From: Paenibacillus phyllosphaerae
GTDB taxonomy: Bacteria > Bacillota > Bacilli > Paenibacillales > Paenibacillaceae
Direction: 5' to 3'
DNA: 64,000 nucleotides
Assembly: GCF_014192105.1 (NCBI RefSeq)
Contig: NZ_JACHXK010000001.1
Location: 620,001 to 684,000 of the forward strand
Both the position numbers and the translations under genes were made by a program. The notes under the pieces were generated by a model. It was not told the DNA's origin. It did no database searches and saw only the letters and a list, made by a program, of their open reading frames with translations. Shown piece after piece: positions 50,601 to 58,581 of the stretch. Each line of letters opens with the position of its first letter. The first letter of the stretch is position 1.

Positions 50601-51833
50601 CTACAGCTTCTGATAGTACACCAGCTGGCTCGATGGGTTGATGACCCATTTGCCGTCGGCATTCTTGCGAACTGCGAATACTTTGTAGGTTTTGTGGCTC
50701 GTAAAGCCCGTGCCCTTCACCAGCTCATTCTTCTGCACGACATACACGTAAGCGAGGGAATCCTTGAAGTAAACGATCCGCTCGACTTCGTTCGTTACCT
50801 TCACGTCATACGCTGCGAAGTCTGCCTTCAGATCTGCCGAAAGGCCCGGAACCAATCCTGTCTCCGCGTCCAAAGTCGCGATAACAGCGTCCAGATTCTC
50901 TTCGTTCAGCGCCTTCTCGTTCGCGTCGATAACGGCTTTGATCGCATCTTTGTCCGCACTTGGTACAGAAGCTTCGCTCGAGAGCGAATCCCAAGGCTTG
51001 TTGTACGTCGTCTTGACCGTATCGATGTCGTATACCTTCCACTTGCCGTCAGTGCCCTTCACGACGGAAGCTTCAACCCATTGCGTCGACTCCAGATAGA
51101 AGCCTTCGCCATCCTTCTTCGTCGTCGTCTTGAACGTCACGTCGAACTTACCGTCAGCGCCCGGTTTCACGACAAAGTCGCTGAAAGTAGTCGCTGTCTT
51201 CGTCAGCTCAGCCAACATCTTCTCCTGCTTCCCATAGTAAGCAAGTACCGGAGAATCGGCAGAGAAGGTGGCAAGGAAGCCTTTCAGGTCGCCGGCGCTT
51301 GTCAATTCCTTCTGCTTCTTGAAGATATTGATCAGCTCTTCGGCAGTTGGAGGAACGGCTTCTTCCTTCTGCGTCTCGATATGCGTCAGCACGATCGTAC
51401 GCGCCACTTGGTCCCAAGTGACCTTCAGGCCGGAAGCCTCACCGACGAATCGAATCGGTACCACAAGACGGTTGTTCTGAACGAACGGCTTGTGCGGAAT
51501 GGTGTACGATTTCCCGTCGAGCGTCGCTTCGCTAGAACCGACGACCAATTCGAGTTGGTGTTTAGCCGACTTCCCCGTAATTTTCTTCGTGGCATTGTCA
51601 TACGTGATCGTGAAGCCAAGCGCCTCTAGGATCGGACGAAAATCCACATAGACGACATTCTTAACCGCGATCGGCTCGCCGTCAAACTTCAGTTCCTCCT
51701 TCTCGAGGTAAACCTTGATGGGCTTAAGCGGTGCGACAGGGGCAGCCATGCTGACAGAGGCGAATAACAACGAGGAGACAACCACAAGCATGATGGCAAT
51801 GACAAATTTCCTAGACGGACCAAAGCGCTTCAT
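50601..51833 (-). CDS. Secreted stalk-domain (copper amine oxidase N-terminal) protein, copy 1
   Basis: Exported protein of 410 residues. A signal peptide (about 1-30, ends near VSMAAP) is followed by the copper amine oxidase N-terminal-like 'stalk' domain (about 35-135, with GEPIAVKNVVYVDFRPILEA and VPIRFVGEASGLKV) and two repeated NTF2-like domains. Stalk proteins are common in Paenibacillus and bind or decorate the cell surface; enzymatic copper ligands are absent. It is homologous to the protein at 57232-58461. It stands alone between terminators. Confidence 0.87.
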   Translation of the reverse strand: MKRFGPSRKFVIAIMLVVVSSLLFASVSMAAPVAPLKPIKVYLEKEELKFDGEPIAVKNVVYVDFRPILEALGFTITYDNATKKITGKSAKHQLELVVGSSEATLDGKSYTIPHKPFVQNNRLVVPIRFVGEASGLKVTWDQVARTIVLTHIETQKEEAVPPTAEELINIFKKQKELTSAGDLKGFLATFSADSPVLAYYGKQEKMLAELTKTATTFSDFVVKPGADGKFDVTFKTTTKKDGEGFYLESTQWVEASVVKGTDGKWKVYDIDTVKTTYNKPWDSLSSEASVPSADKDAIKAVIDANEKALNEENLDAVIATLDAETGLVPGLSADLKADFAAYDVKVTNEVERIVYFKDSLAYVYVVQKNELVKGTGFTSHKTYKVFAVRKNADGKWVINPSSQLVYYQKL

Positions 51834-52039
51834 CCAACATCCTCCACCCTATGTACTTTATATAAAGACCTCTCCGTATGTCGCAAAGACTACATACGGC
51901 GGAATTTATCGGAGGGGACTCTTACGTGTGTCATTGGTGGCAAGGAATAATATAGCAGTTGCCAAAAAAAGTTAAAAGCGTTCATAGACCTAGGTGATCA
52001 CTGATGTTTTTGCCGAAAATTTGGAAAAAATAGTGTCAA

Positions 52040-52181
52040 TGAAAACGCTTAAATTCAGACAAACAATTCGTCGAATCTACAAGGATAGCATCCACTTTTC
52101 TGCCAATTCGTCGATTGATGGTTGTATTCGACATGATTTCCGTCGACAAATGCCAACAAATGATGGAAGGTGATTTCGACA
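52040..52181 (-). promoter_or_regulatory. Region with cre-like and Spo0A-box-like motifs upstream of the stalk gene
   Basis: A cre-like TGAAAACGCTTAAA at 52040-52053 and five TCGACA/TTCGTCGA motifs (52066, 52106, 52127, 52142, 52175) resembling the 0A core TGTCGAA lie 200-350 bp before the stalk gene. The rest of the gap 51834-52230 shows no gene; a minus-strand 78-codon frame here lacks a ribosome site. Confidence 0.35.
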
Positions 52182-52230
52182 ATATGGTACTAACAGCCCA
52201 AGAATAGGCAATTTCTTTGCATAAAAAACA

Positions 52231-52265
52231 AAAAGCCCGTTGGAATAACTTATTCCAACAGGCCA
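52231..52265 (-). terminator. Terminator of the ABC-2 exporter operon
   Basis: GGCCTGTTGGAATAA pairs with TTATTCCAACGGGC around a short loop, followed by TTTTTGTTTTTT on the minus strand. Confidence 0.92.
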
Positions 52266-52321
52266 AATTCAAGACATCTGAGCTAGCTTCGGTTAGGAGA
52301 ATGCTAGCCGATTATTCCTTC

Positions 52322-53131
52322 TTACGCTGCCACATCCCGCTTCTTGAAGACGTACCATGTAACGGCGATGAAGACGATATAGTATACAGCCAGCACGCCT
52401 AGCGAGAAGCCAAGCGATACGCTGACCCCTTCCCGTATATCCATCGTAGGCGAGCTGATGTACGGCGTCAGATCCATATGCAGGAACAGAATATAATCGA
52501 CCCACGCCTTATTCAGCATCGACAGCAGCCCTGTAATCATGCTGCCGCCAAGCAGGAGGAACAAGGAGAGACCGATCGCCAGACCGCCGCTGCGGAACAC
52601 CGTCGAGATCATGAACGACATCGTCACGACAATGATAAGGTTCACGATCTGGCAGATATATTCAAGCAGCATTAAGGCCAGCGGCGGAATATCGCGATTA
52701 ACCCCTAGCACCTGCTGCGTCACCGCCTGCGATCCGTCATAGCCGAATAGGATCGCATTCACCGCGAACGTGAAGACGAACAGTACAGCGGCTTGTAAGA
52801 GCGCGAACAGCAGGAGCGAGATATACTTGGAGAGCAGAATCTTCGAGCGGCTCCATGGCCGGATGAGCAACAGCTTGATCGTGCCCGCCGTGAACTCGCC
52901 CGCTACGCTCTCGGCAGAGATGACGACCGTGAAGATCGTGACGAGCATGAATAGAATCATCGACTCGGTCTGCATCATCGTCCAATTATTCGGGGACTCG
53001 CCCATGGTAAGCGCGATAATCCCGATAGCCAACACGAGCCCGACCAGGATACCGAGCATAATCCACGTGCGCACGCGGGTGTAGATCTTCATATTCTCAT
53101 TACGAATCAGTTGGATGAAATCAAACAACAC
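52322..53131 (-). CDS. ABC-2 type transporter permease
   Basis: Membrane protein of 269 residues with six helices, the typical ABC-2 topology, and the segment VAGEFTAGTIKLLLIRPWSR that marks the YxiM/CcmB-like ABC-2 family interface with the ATPase. It overlaps the ATPase stop by about 11 nt, so it is translationally coupled. It is probably an exporter of a peptide or toxic compound; the substrate is unknown. Confidence 0.9.
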   Translation of the reverse strand: MLFDFIQLIRNENMKIYTRVRTWIMLGILVGLVLAIGIIALTMGESPNNWTMMQTESMILFMLVTIFTVVISAESVAGEFTAGTIKLLLIRPWSRSKILLSKYISLLLFALLQAAVLFVFTFAVNAILFGYDGSQAVTQQVLGVNRDIPPLALMLLEYICQIVNLIIVVTMSFMISTVFRSGGLAIGLSLFLLLGGSMITGLLSMLNKAWVDYILFLHMDLTPYISSPTMDIREGVSVSLGFSLGVLAVYYIVFIAVTWYVFKKRDVAA

Positions 53132-54059
53132 TCTCGCCTCCCGTAATCTCGAGGAACTGATCCTCGAGCGTTTTGCTCAAGACGCGAATGCTGTAGACCT
53201 TAATCCCTTGCTGAACGAGCTCGGCATTCACGGCTGCGACGGTATCCCGATCCGCTTCGATCGTCAGCCCACCCTCGCTCCGCTTCACGCCGAAGCGACC
53301 TTGGAGCAGCTGCAACGCGCCTTCCTCCTGATCCACCTCGAACACGACGGTCGATACCGCCGAGGCATCGTTGGCAGTGCCCGCCTGACGGACGCTCTGA
53401 ACGTCAATCAGCTTGCCCGCTTGAATGATCGCGACTCGATCACACATCAGCTCCATCTCGGATAAGAGATGGCTGGAGACGAATACCGTAATCCCCTCAT
53501 TCTTGGCTAGCTTGCGCAGATAGTCCCGAAGCTCGCGTATGCCAGCCGGATCCAATCCATTCGTCGGCTCGTCCAGAATGAGCAGCGACGGCTTGTGCAT
53601 AATGGCCTGAGCGACGCCGAGCCGCTGACGCATACCAAGGGAATACGTTCTCACCTTGTCGTTAATTCTTCCCTTGAGCCCGACGAGATCTACGACCTCA
53701 TCGATCCGTTGCCTTGTAATACCAGGTATCATCCGCGAGAAATGCAGCAGATTCTGATAACCTGACATATATTTATACATCTCCGGATTCTCGACGATCG
53801 CCCCTACATGGCGAATCGCCTTCTCATATTCGGTTCGAATGCTATGACCGCGAATAATGACATCCCCGTCCGTAAGCGCCATAAGCCCAACCATCATCCG
53901 AATCGTCGTTGTCTTCCCCGATCCGTTCGGCCCGAGGAAGCCGAACACTTCTGCCTCCGGCAGATCGAGCGACAAATTGTCGATAATCGTACGCTTGCCG
54001 ATACGCTTGGTCACGTTCTTCAGCTGCACGACCGAACCATTTGGTATTGGCCGATCCAT
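53121..54059 (-). CDS. ABC-2 type transporter ATPase
   Basis: ATPase of 312 residues. Walker A GPNGSGKTTT (near 42), signature YSLGMRQRLGVAQAI, Walker B LLILDEPTNGLD and switch His in VSSHLLSEME are present. The C-terminal 80 residues are the regulatory tail common to the BcrA/YxlF type. The ATG at 54059 has GGGAGG 7 nt upstream. First gene of the two-gene exporter operon. Confidence 0.93.
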   Translation of the reverse strand: MDRPIPNGSVVQLKNVTKRIGKRTIIDNLSLDLPEAEVFGFLGPNGSGKTTTIRMMVGLMALTDGDVIIRGHSIRTEYEKAIRHVGAIVENPEMYKYMSGYQNLLHFSRMIPGITRQRIDEVVDLVGLKGRINDKVRTYSLGMRQRLGVAQAIMHKPSLLILDEPTNGLDPAGIRELRDYLRKLAKNEGITVFVSSHLLSEMELMCDRVAIIQAGKLIDVQSVRQAGTANDASAVSTVVFEVDQEEGALQLLQGRFGVKRSEGGLTIEADRDTVAAVNAELVQQGIKVYSIRVLSKTLEDQFLEITGGESVV

Positions 54060-54164
54060 GTACTTTCCTCCCGTCAACGCAAGTGCCCTTAACCTGCAGC
54101 ACCTAAGCCCCATCATTATACGGTATACAGGAAACGTTTGGAAGTTCGTTGTGTGGAAGTTTAA

Positions 54165-54211
54165 CAAAAATTAATGCCTGCTACCGGTCGTAAGACCGCC
54201 ATAGCAGGCAT
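54165..54211 (-). terminator. Terminator of the Cys-rich small gene
   Basis: ATGCCTGCTA / TAGCAGGCAT stem with inner GGTC / GACC pairing and TTAATTTTTG on the minus strand. Confidence 0.9.
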
Positions 54212-54221
54212 CGGGACTTGA

Positions 54222-54518
54222 TTATAGGGAAGCTACCATCGGAATATGTACAGCGAATGACGCAGCCGGTGTCGAATCGCCATATCCGCTATCTGCCGGC
54301 TTGGCCTGCGGCAGATGCAGCACACTTGCTTCTTTACTTGATTCCGTCGCATGTTCCGCTTCCATGCCGTTAGGATTCACAGCGTTCTCCATGCACACCG
54401 TGCAGCAGCCGAGCTTCTGCACGACACGGTAGAAGGCTGTCTGGAATACCATATGCGCCTGCTCGAATGCCAGCATCTCCCCACAACCCACACAACAAAA
54501 TCGTTCCTTCTGCACCAC
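54222..54518 (-). CDS. Small Cys-rich (zinc-binding-like) protein
   Basis: Unrecognised protein of about 98 residues. Near the N-terminus CCVGC and later CCTVC make two CxxC pairs about 30 residues apart, a likely zinc ribbon; the C-terminal half is acidic, Ser/Ala-rich and probably disordered. AAGGAG sits 6 nt before a GTG at 54518, so that start is preferred to the ATG at 54524. A GTTAC-N5-GTATC site and GTATC half-site lie upstream. Function unknown. Confidence 0.62.
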   Translation of the reverse strand: MVQKERFCCVGCGEMLAFEQAHMVFQTAFYRVVQKLGCCTVCMENAVNPNGMEAEHATESSKEASVLHLPQAKPADSGYGDSTPAASFAVHIPMVASL

Positions 54519-54576
54519 GATCATCTCCTTCGACCCCGTTATCTATACTACTATATGTATCAATTTCGCGATTTAT

Positions 54577-54591
54577 GTTACATTACGTATC
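54577..54591. promoter_or_regulatory. GTTAC-N5-GTATC palindrome upstream of the Cys-rich gene
   Basis: GTTACATTACGTATC, with an additional TATGTATCAA half-site at 54552-54562, both within 75 bp of the start. Confidence 0.5.
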
Positions 54592-54685
54592 AGATAATTT
54601 AAGATTATGACATTGATCGATAATTGTCAATAACGAACAACGAAAAATCGCAAAATTTGTCGTGTATACGCTTACAATTAACGTT

Positions 54686-54711
54686 AAAAAGAAAAGGCTA
54701 TTAGCCTTCTC
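54686..54711 (-). terminator. Terminator of rfbB
   Basis: AGAAGGCT / AGCCTTTTCT hairpin followed by TTTTT on the minus strand, 36 bp after the stop. Confidence 0.75.
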
Positions 54712-54746
54712 TTAGCGAATCTCTTCGGCTATGCTTCTCTCTACAG

Positions 54747-55760
54747 TCACACATCGCCATACTGTTTCTTATAGTAGGCCGTATATTCACCGGACTTCAC
54801 CCTTCTCCACCAGTCTTCATGAACTGTATACCATCCCACCGTCTCTTCAATCCCTCGGTCGAACGTATAGGAAGGCTGCCAACCAAGTTCCGACATCATC
54901 TTCGTCGGGTCGATCGCATAGCGGCGGTCGTGGCCGAGCCTGTCAGGGACATAACGGATGAGCGATTCCGGCTTATTCATCAATTTAAGCACGCGCTGCA
55001 CAATATCGATGTTGTAACGCTCATTATGACCGCCAATATTATATACTTCACCAGGTTCGCCCTTATGGAGTACCAGATCAATGGCTGCGGCATGATCACG
55101 GACATGCAGCCAATCGCGCACATGTTTGCCATCCCCGTAGACGGGCAACGGAAGATCATCGATAGCGTTGGTCACCATGAGCGGAATCAACTTCTCCGGA
55201 AAATGATACGGTCCGTAGTTATTCGAGCACCGGGTAATATTCATGTTGAGCCCATAGGTCTCATAATAGGCTCGCACCAGCAAGTCTGCGCCAGCCTTGC
55301 TCGCAGAATAAGGACTATTCGGAGCTAGCGGTGTCTTCTCGGTGAAATAACCAGTCGCACCTAGAGTACCATAAACTTCATCTGTCGAAATCTGGACATA
55401 CTTCGCAATCGAATGCCTTCTAGCCGCTTCCAACAGCACCTGCGTCCCGATCACGTTCGTACGAACGAATACCGACGGATCGGCAATGCTGCGATCGACA
55501 TGCGATTCCGCCGCGAAATTGACAATCGTATCGAGCGTGTATTCCTTCAGCGTACGTTCGACTAGAGCGGGGTCTGCAATATCACCATGGACAAAGTAAT
55601 AATTCGGATGATCCTCCACGTCCGACAAATTCTCCAGATTACCGGCATAGGTAAGCAAATCCAGATTGACGATGGTATAGTCCGGGTATCGCTCCACCAT
55701 GTAACGGATAAAGTTGCTGCCAATAAATCCGGCACCTCCTGTAACGAGCAAGCGCATCAT
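54747..55760 (-). CDS. rfbB: dTDP-glucose 4,6-dehydratase
   Basis: Short-chain dehydrogenase-type enzyme of 337 residues that makes dTDP-4-keto-6-deoxyglucose, the rhamnose branch point. The NAD motif VTGGAGFIGSNF lies at residue 6, STDEVYGTLG contains the catalytic Thr-Asp-Glu set, YSASKAGAD the Tyr-x3-Lys, and RCSNNYGPYHFPEK is the dehydratase hallmark. No rfbA, rfbC or rfbD is adjacent in this window, so it is an isolated copy; neighbouring genes of the pathway must be elsewhere. Confidence 0.93.
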   Translation of the reverse strand: MMRLLVTGGAGFIGSNFIRYMVERYPDYTIVNLDLLTYAGNLENLSDVEDHPNYYFVHGDIADPALVERTLKEYTLDTIVNFAAESHVDRSIADPSVFVRTNVIGTQVLLEAARRHSIAKYVQISTDEVYGTLGATGYFTEKTPLAPNSPYSASKAGADLLVRAYYETYGLNMNITRCSNNYGPYHFPEKLIPLMVTNAIDDLPLPVYGDGKHVRDWLHVRDHAAAIDLVLHKGEPGEVYNIGGHNERYNIDIVQRVLKLMNKPESLIRYVPDRLGHDRRYAIDPTKMMSELGWQPSYTFDRGIEETVGWYTVHEDWWRRVKSGEYTAYYKKQYGDV

Positions 55761-55891
55761 CGTTCTCCTACTCCTCTCTTATCCCTTAAGCACAACTATC
55801 CTCTTAACGATAAGATTATGCCGGGAACCTCATTCCCGACAGGGATGATTAGGAAAATAATCGCGAGCTTCGAAGCTTCCAGGAGCGAATG

Positions 55892-56347
55892 CTAGCCGCG
55901 GGCGTCCATCTGGTTGGACCAATACCTGTCCATATCCGACACACGCTGATACAACTCATGAATGCGGACATGCTGAGGGCTCATCAGCCGTAACTTATCG
56001 TTCAACGCCCTTACAATCGCTAGCCTCGTCTTGTGATCCGGCAGGAATGAGCACCCATACAGGAACTGGTTGTCCTCCTTACGGCGCCATTCAATATGGC
56101 CGATTAATGCGAACTCCCAGTCCGCCAACTTGAGCTTGATCTGGATGGCAAAATCATTGCTCACCGGGAATCGAAGATGCGTCGCAAATTGCATGCCTAT
56201 TGGGCTAACGTTATGTACATCCACCGTGATCTCACCGGACTGCACCTGGCTTCCGAACACATTGTAGATGGAAATTTTCGCTTGCGTGCCATCCGACAAG
56301 CGAATCCGGACATGCCTCCGGTAGGTGAAGTCCTTGTTCAGCTTCAT
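55892..56347 (-). CDS. PilZ-domain protein
   Basis: Protein of 151 residues consisting mainly of one PilZ domain. Both c-di-GMP contact motifs are intact: RRHVR (RxxxR) at residues 10-14 and NVSPIG (NxSxxG) near 47-52. The C-terminal 40 residues are helical. It is the second PilZ protein in the window and should bind c-di-GMP. Two GATAC-N5-GTATC palindromes lie 40 and 135 bp before its start, suggesting control by the same factor as the lasso genes. Confidence 0.87.
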   Translation of the reverse strand: MKLNKDFTYRRHVRIRLSDGTQAKISIYNVFGSQVQSGEITVDVHNVSPIGMQFATHLRFPVSNDFAIQIKLKLADWEFALIGHIEWRRKEDNQFLYGCSFLPDHKTRLAIVRALNDKLRLMSPQHVRIHELYQRVSDMDRYWSNQMDARG

Positions 56348-56386
56348 GCTCGTAACCGCTCCCTGAACGACAAATTTACTTTGTAA

Positions 56387-56401
56387 GATACAATTCGTAT
56401 C
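56387..56401. promoter_or_regulatory. GATAC-N5-GTATC palindrome upstream of PilZ (proximal)
   Basis: GATACAATTCGTATC, 40 bp before the PilZ start at 56347. Confidence 0.6.
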
Positions 56402-56481
56402 TGTATAGACATCGAAAATGATCCCGCTTTACACACTTGACATAATAAAGGGGATATCCAACTTTATATTCTCTTCATAAT

Positions 56482-56496
56482 GATACAATCTGTATC
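56482..56496. promoter_or_regulatory. GATAC-N5-GTATC palindrome upstream of PilZ (distal)
   Basis: GATACAATCTGTATC, 95 bp from the proximal copy (about nine helical turns). Confidence 0.6.
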
Positions 56497-56578
56497 CATA
56501 ATTGTCTAGGCTGCCAACGAATGAATCGTTCGACAAGAATTGACCGATTCACCCTGCTTCCTTAGATGCGACCTAATA

Positions 56579-57061
56579 CTAAGAAGTTTGCCTCATCTTG
56601 CTCGCTTCCCCGCGGACTGACAGTTTGTTAGCAAACGTATTTACGGTTATGAACTTGTTCATCTCTTCGTAACCGGTAATATAATAGGGGCCCGAGCGGA
56701 GCCAGGCATGCGCGATCATCTTCCCCGTATGGTCCTTGGCCGTTCCGAGATAGAGCGTGCTCTCGATTCCCCTACGCTCTAGCATCTTCATCGCGGCCAT
56801 CGCCATCACCATACATTTGCTCTCCCACGGTGTATGTTTGGCCATTGTGCGAACAGATCTGGAGACATAACCGAGTGTTCGTTCCGTTGTTTCGTGATGC
56901 TCATGGCTCGTCTCCTCACGTTCGATTCCCAACGTCGGCGCCACTTTAGCGAATTGCCTTGCCTTCAGAATACGCGCCCAGCCCAAATACAGGAGGGCCT
57001 CAAGTAGGTAGAGTTTCATCCGATTATTCATGGCCAGCAAGTTCTTGATCTTCCGTAACAA
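56579..57061 (-). CDS. Lasso peptide leader peptidase (B2, transglutaminase-like)
   Basis: Protein of 160 residues, TTG start 8 nt after AAAGGAGG. It belongs to the transglutaminase-core-3 B2 family: catalytic Cys in SKCMVMAMAAMKMLERRGIE near residue 82, STLYLGTAKD, and catalytic His in AHAWLRSG near 118. B2 cuts the leader from the lasso precursor before cyclisation. It is cut off from the other lasso genes by the stalk-protein gene 57232-58461 and its terminator, so it needs its own promoter; a GTTAC-N5-GTATC palindrome lies 60 bp upstream. Confidence 0.9.
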   Translation of the reverse strand: MLRKIKNLLAMNNRMKLYLLEALLYLGWARILKARQFAKVAPTLGIEREETSHEHHETTERTLGYVSRSVRTMAKHTPWESKCMVMAMAAMKMLERRGIESTLYLGTAKDHTGKMIAHAWLRSGPYYITGYEEMNKFITVNTFANKLSVRGEASKMRQTS

Positions 57062-57120
57062 GGCAAACGCCTCCTTTCATTTCCCGAGCAATGAAGGGTG
57101 TATCATTACACCTCTTATTA

Positions 57121-57135
57121 GTTACATATTGTATC
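57121..57135. promoter_or_regulatory. GTTAC-N5-GTATC palindrome upstream of lasso B2
   Basis: GTTACATATTGTATC, 60 bp before the B2 start; a second dyad GGTGTATCATTACACC is at 57098-57113. Confidence 0.6.
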
Positions 57136-57181
57136 ACACTTTAGTGCAAATGGGTAGTCGCTGCACCAGCAGCCCCAACGT

Positions 57182-57221
57182 AAAAAGCGCCCGCACGCTC
57201 ATGGTGAGCAGTGCGGGCGCT
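57182..57221 (-). terminator. Terminator of stalk-domain gene copy 2
   Basis: AGCGCCCGCAC / GTGCGGGCGCT perfect 11-bp stem with inner pairing and TTTTT on the minus strand. It separates the stalk gene from B2. Confidence 0.95.
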
Positions 57222-57231
57222 AGGCCATTAC

Positions 57232-58461
57232 TTAAATCTCTTGGTACTTCAGCGTGTCATTGGATGGATCCGCGACCCACTGGCCATTCGCACCCTTAGT
57301 CAGACGGATGACGGTCGAGATACGGTTGTCCTTGAACGTGCTGTTCACCAGCTTCGTCTCGGTCTTGATCTCGGCATACACATAGGCAAGCTCATCCGTG
57401 TAGGACACAAGAACCGCTTTCTCCAACGTTGTCGTTACCTCAAGGTTCTTGAAACGCTTCGTGTAGTTCTCTTTGAAGAGGTTGAAATAGGGCGAGTTCT
57501 GATCCCATGTTGCTGCCAATGCATCAACATTCTCCTGATTTTGCGCTTTGATGTTATTCTCAACCACGGCGAGGACTGCTTTCTTGTCCGCTTCCGCCAC
57601 ATTCGCCTGTTCGACGAATGGTTGTTCATTAAGCAACTTCTGGTCGGAAGTCGTTCTTGCCGTGAGCAGCCATTTGCCTTCGCTGTTCTTCGTAATCGTC
57701 GATTGAACCTTGTATTCACGATCGATGTAGAAGTCTGTGCTGCCTTCCGGCTTCTTCATCGTCATCGTGTAGGAGAATTTGATCTCCGAATCCGTTGCGC
57801 TGATGATCTTCAGGTCGCTATAAGCGTTATCTACCTTAGCGGATGTCGGCAGGTAGTACGTGATAGCTGCTTTCGTCATCTCGTAGTTCTCCATCTTCGG
57901 ATCGTACAACGCCAGGTAAGCTTCAGCGTTATTCGTGTTCAGCGCCTTGAACAGCTCGTCTGTAAACGTCGTTGCCAGCGTCTCGTTCGACAGAGCCGGT
58001 TCAGTCGGTTCTTGCGGGATCGCCGTCAGTTGAACCGCACGCGCCTTGGCATCCCAGACCACTTTAAGTCCAGCCGTCTCACCAACGAAACGAAGCGGCA
58101 CCAGTACGCGGCCTTCAGCGAACAGCGCCTTGGCATTCGAGAATGCCTTGCCATTCACCGTTGCACCTGTAGTCTTGAGCGTAATATTCACTTTCTTGTC
58201 AGCGGATACAGCCGTCAACGTCTTCGTTTCATTCACGAAATTAATCGAGTAGCCCAGCTTCTGGAACAGCTGCTTGAACTGTACATAGACCGAGTTATCT
58301 TTAACGGTCGGCGTGACATCGAATTTGATCTCCGTGCCATCCAACCAGACGCGAATCGGATTAGCCTGCGCCGCGAAAGCGGCACTGCTTAGTGCAGATA
58401 CGAGCATGACGATGAGTAGCATCGAGGTGAGAAATTTACTGAAAAACGACTTCTTCAACAT
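57232..58461 (-). CDS. Secreted stalk-domain protein, copy 2
   Basis: Exported protein of 409 residues, a paralogue of the 50601-51833 gene with the same order: signal peptide (about 1-30), stalk domain (VKDNSVYVQFKQLFQKLGYS and VLVPLRFVGETAGLKVVWD), then two NTF2-like repeats ending DPSNDTLKYQEI. It lies inside the lasso locus between exporter D and B2, closed by its own terminator, and has no evident link to lasso biosynthesis. AGGAGG-type GGAGG precedes the ATG. Confidence 0.87.
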   Translation of the reverse strand: MLKKSFFSKFLTSMLLIVMLVSALSSAAFAAQANPIRVWLDGTEIKFDVTPTVKDNSVYVQFKQLFQKLGYSINFVNETKTLTAVSADKKVNITLKTTGATVNGKAFSNAKALFAEGRVLVPLRFVGETAGLKVVWDAKARAVQLTAIPQEPTEPALSNETLATTFTDELFKALNTNNAEAYLALYDPKMENYEMTKAAITYYLPTSAKVDNAYSDLKIISATDSEIKFSYTMTMKKPEGSTDFYIDREYKVQSTITKNSEGKWLLTARTTSDQKLLNEQPFVEQANVAEADKKAVLAVVENNIKAQNQENVDALAATWDQNSPYFNLFKENYTKRFKNLEVTTTLEKAVLVSYTDELAYVYAEIKTETKLVNSTFKDNRISTVIRLTKGANGQWVADPSNDTLKYQEI

Positions 58462-58581
58462 TTTTCCTCCTTATGTCTCTTTCTTTTACAAATGTTTTAT
58501 TCCGTAACCAATTTATCCTATTAAACTATTATTTGCCATAATTACAAGGATTCATATTATTAGGAATTAATACCTATATCC

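Noticed and set aside
50532-51629. 365-codon plus-strand frame
   Set aside because: Antisense of stalk-domain gene copy 1.
52036-52272. 78-codon minus-strand frame
   Set aside because: No ribosome site; it starts inside the exporter terminator and has no family features.
57211-58392. 393-codon plus-strand frame
   Set aside because: Antisense of the stalk-domain gene.
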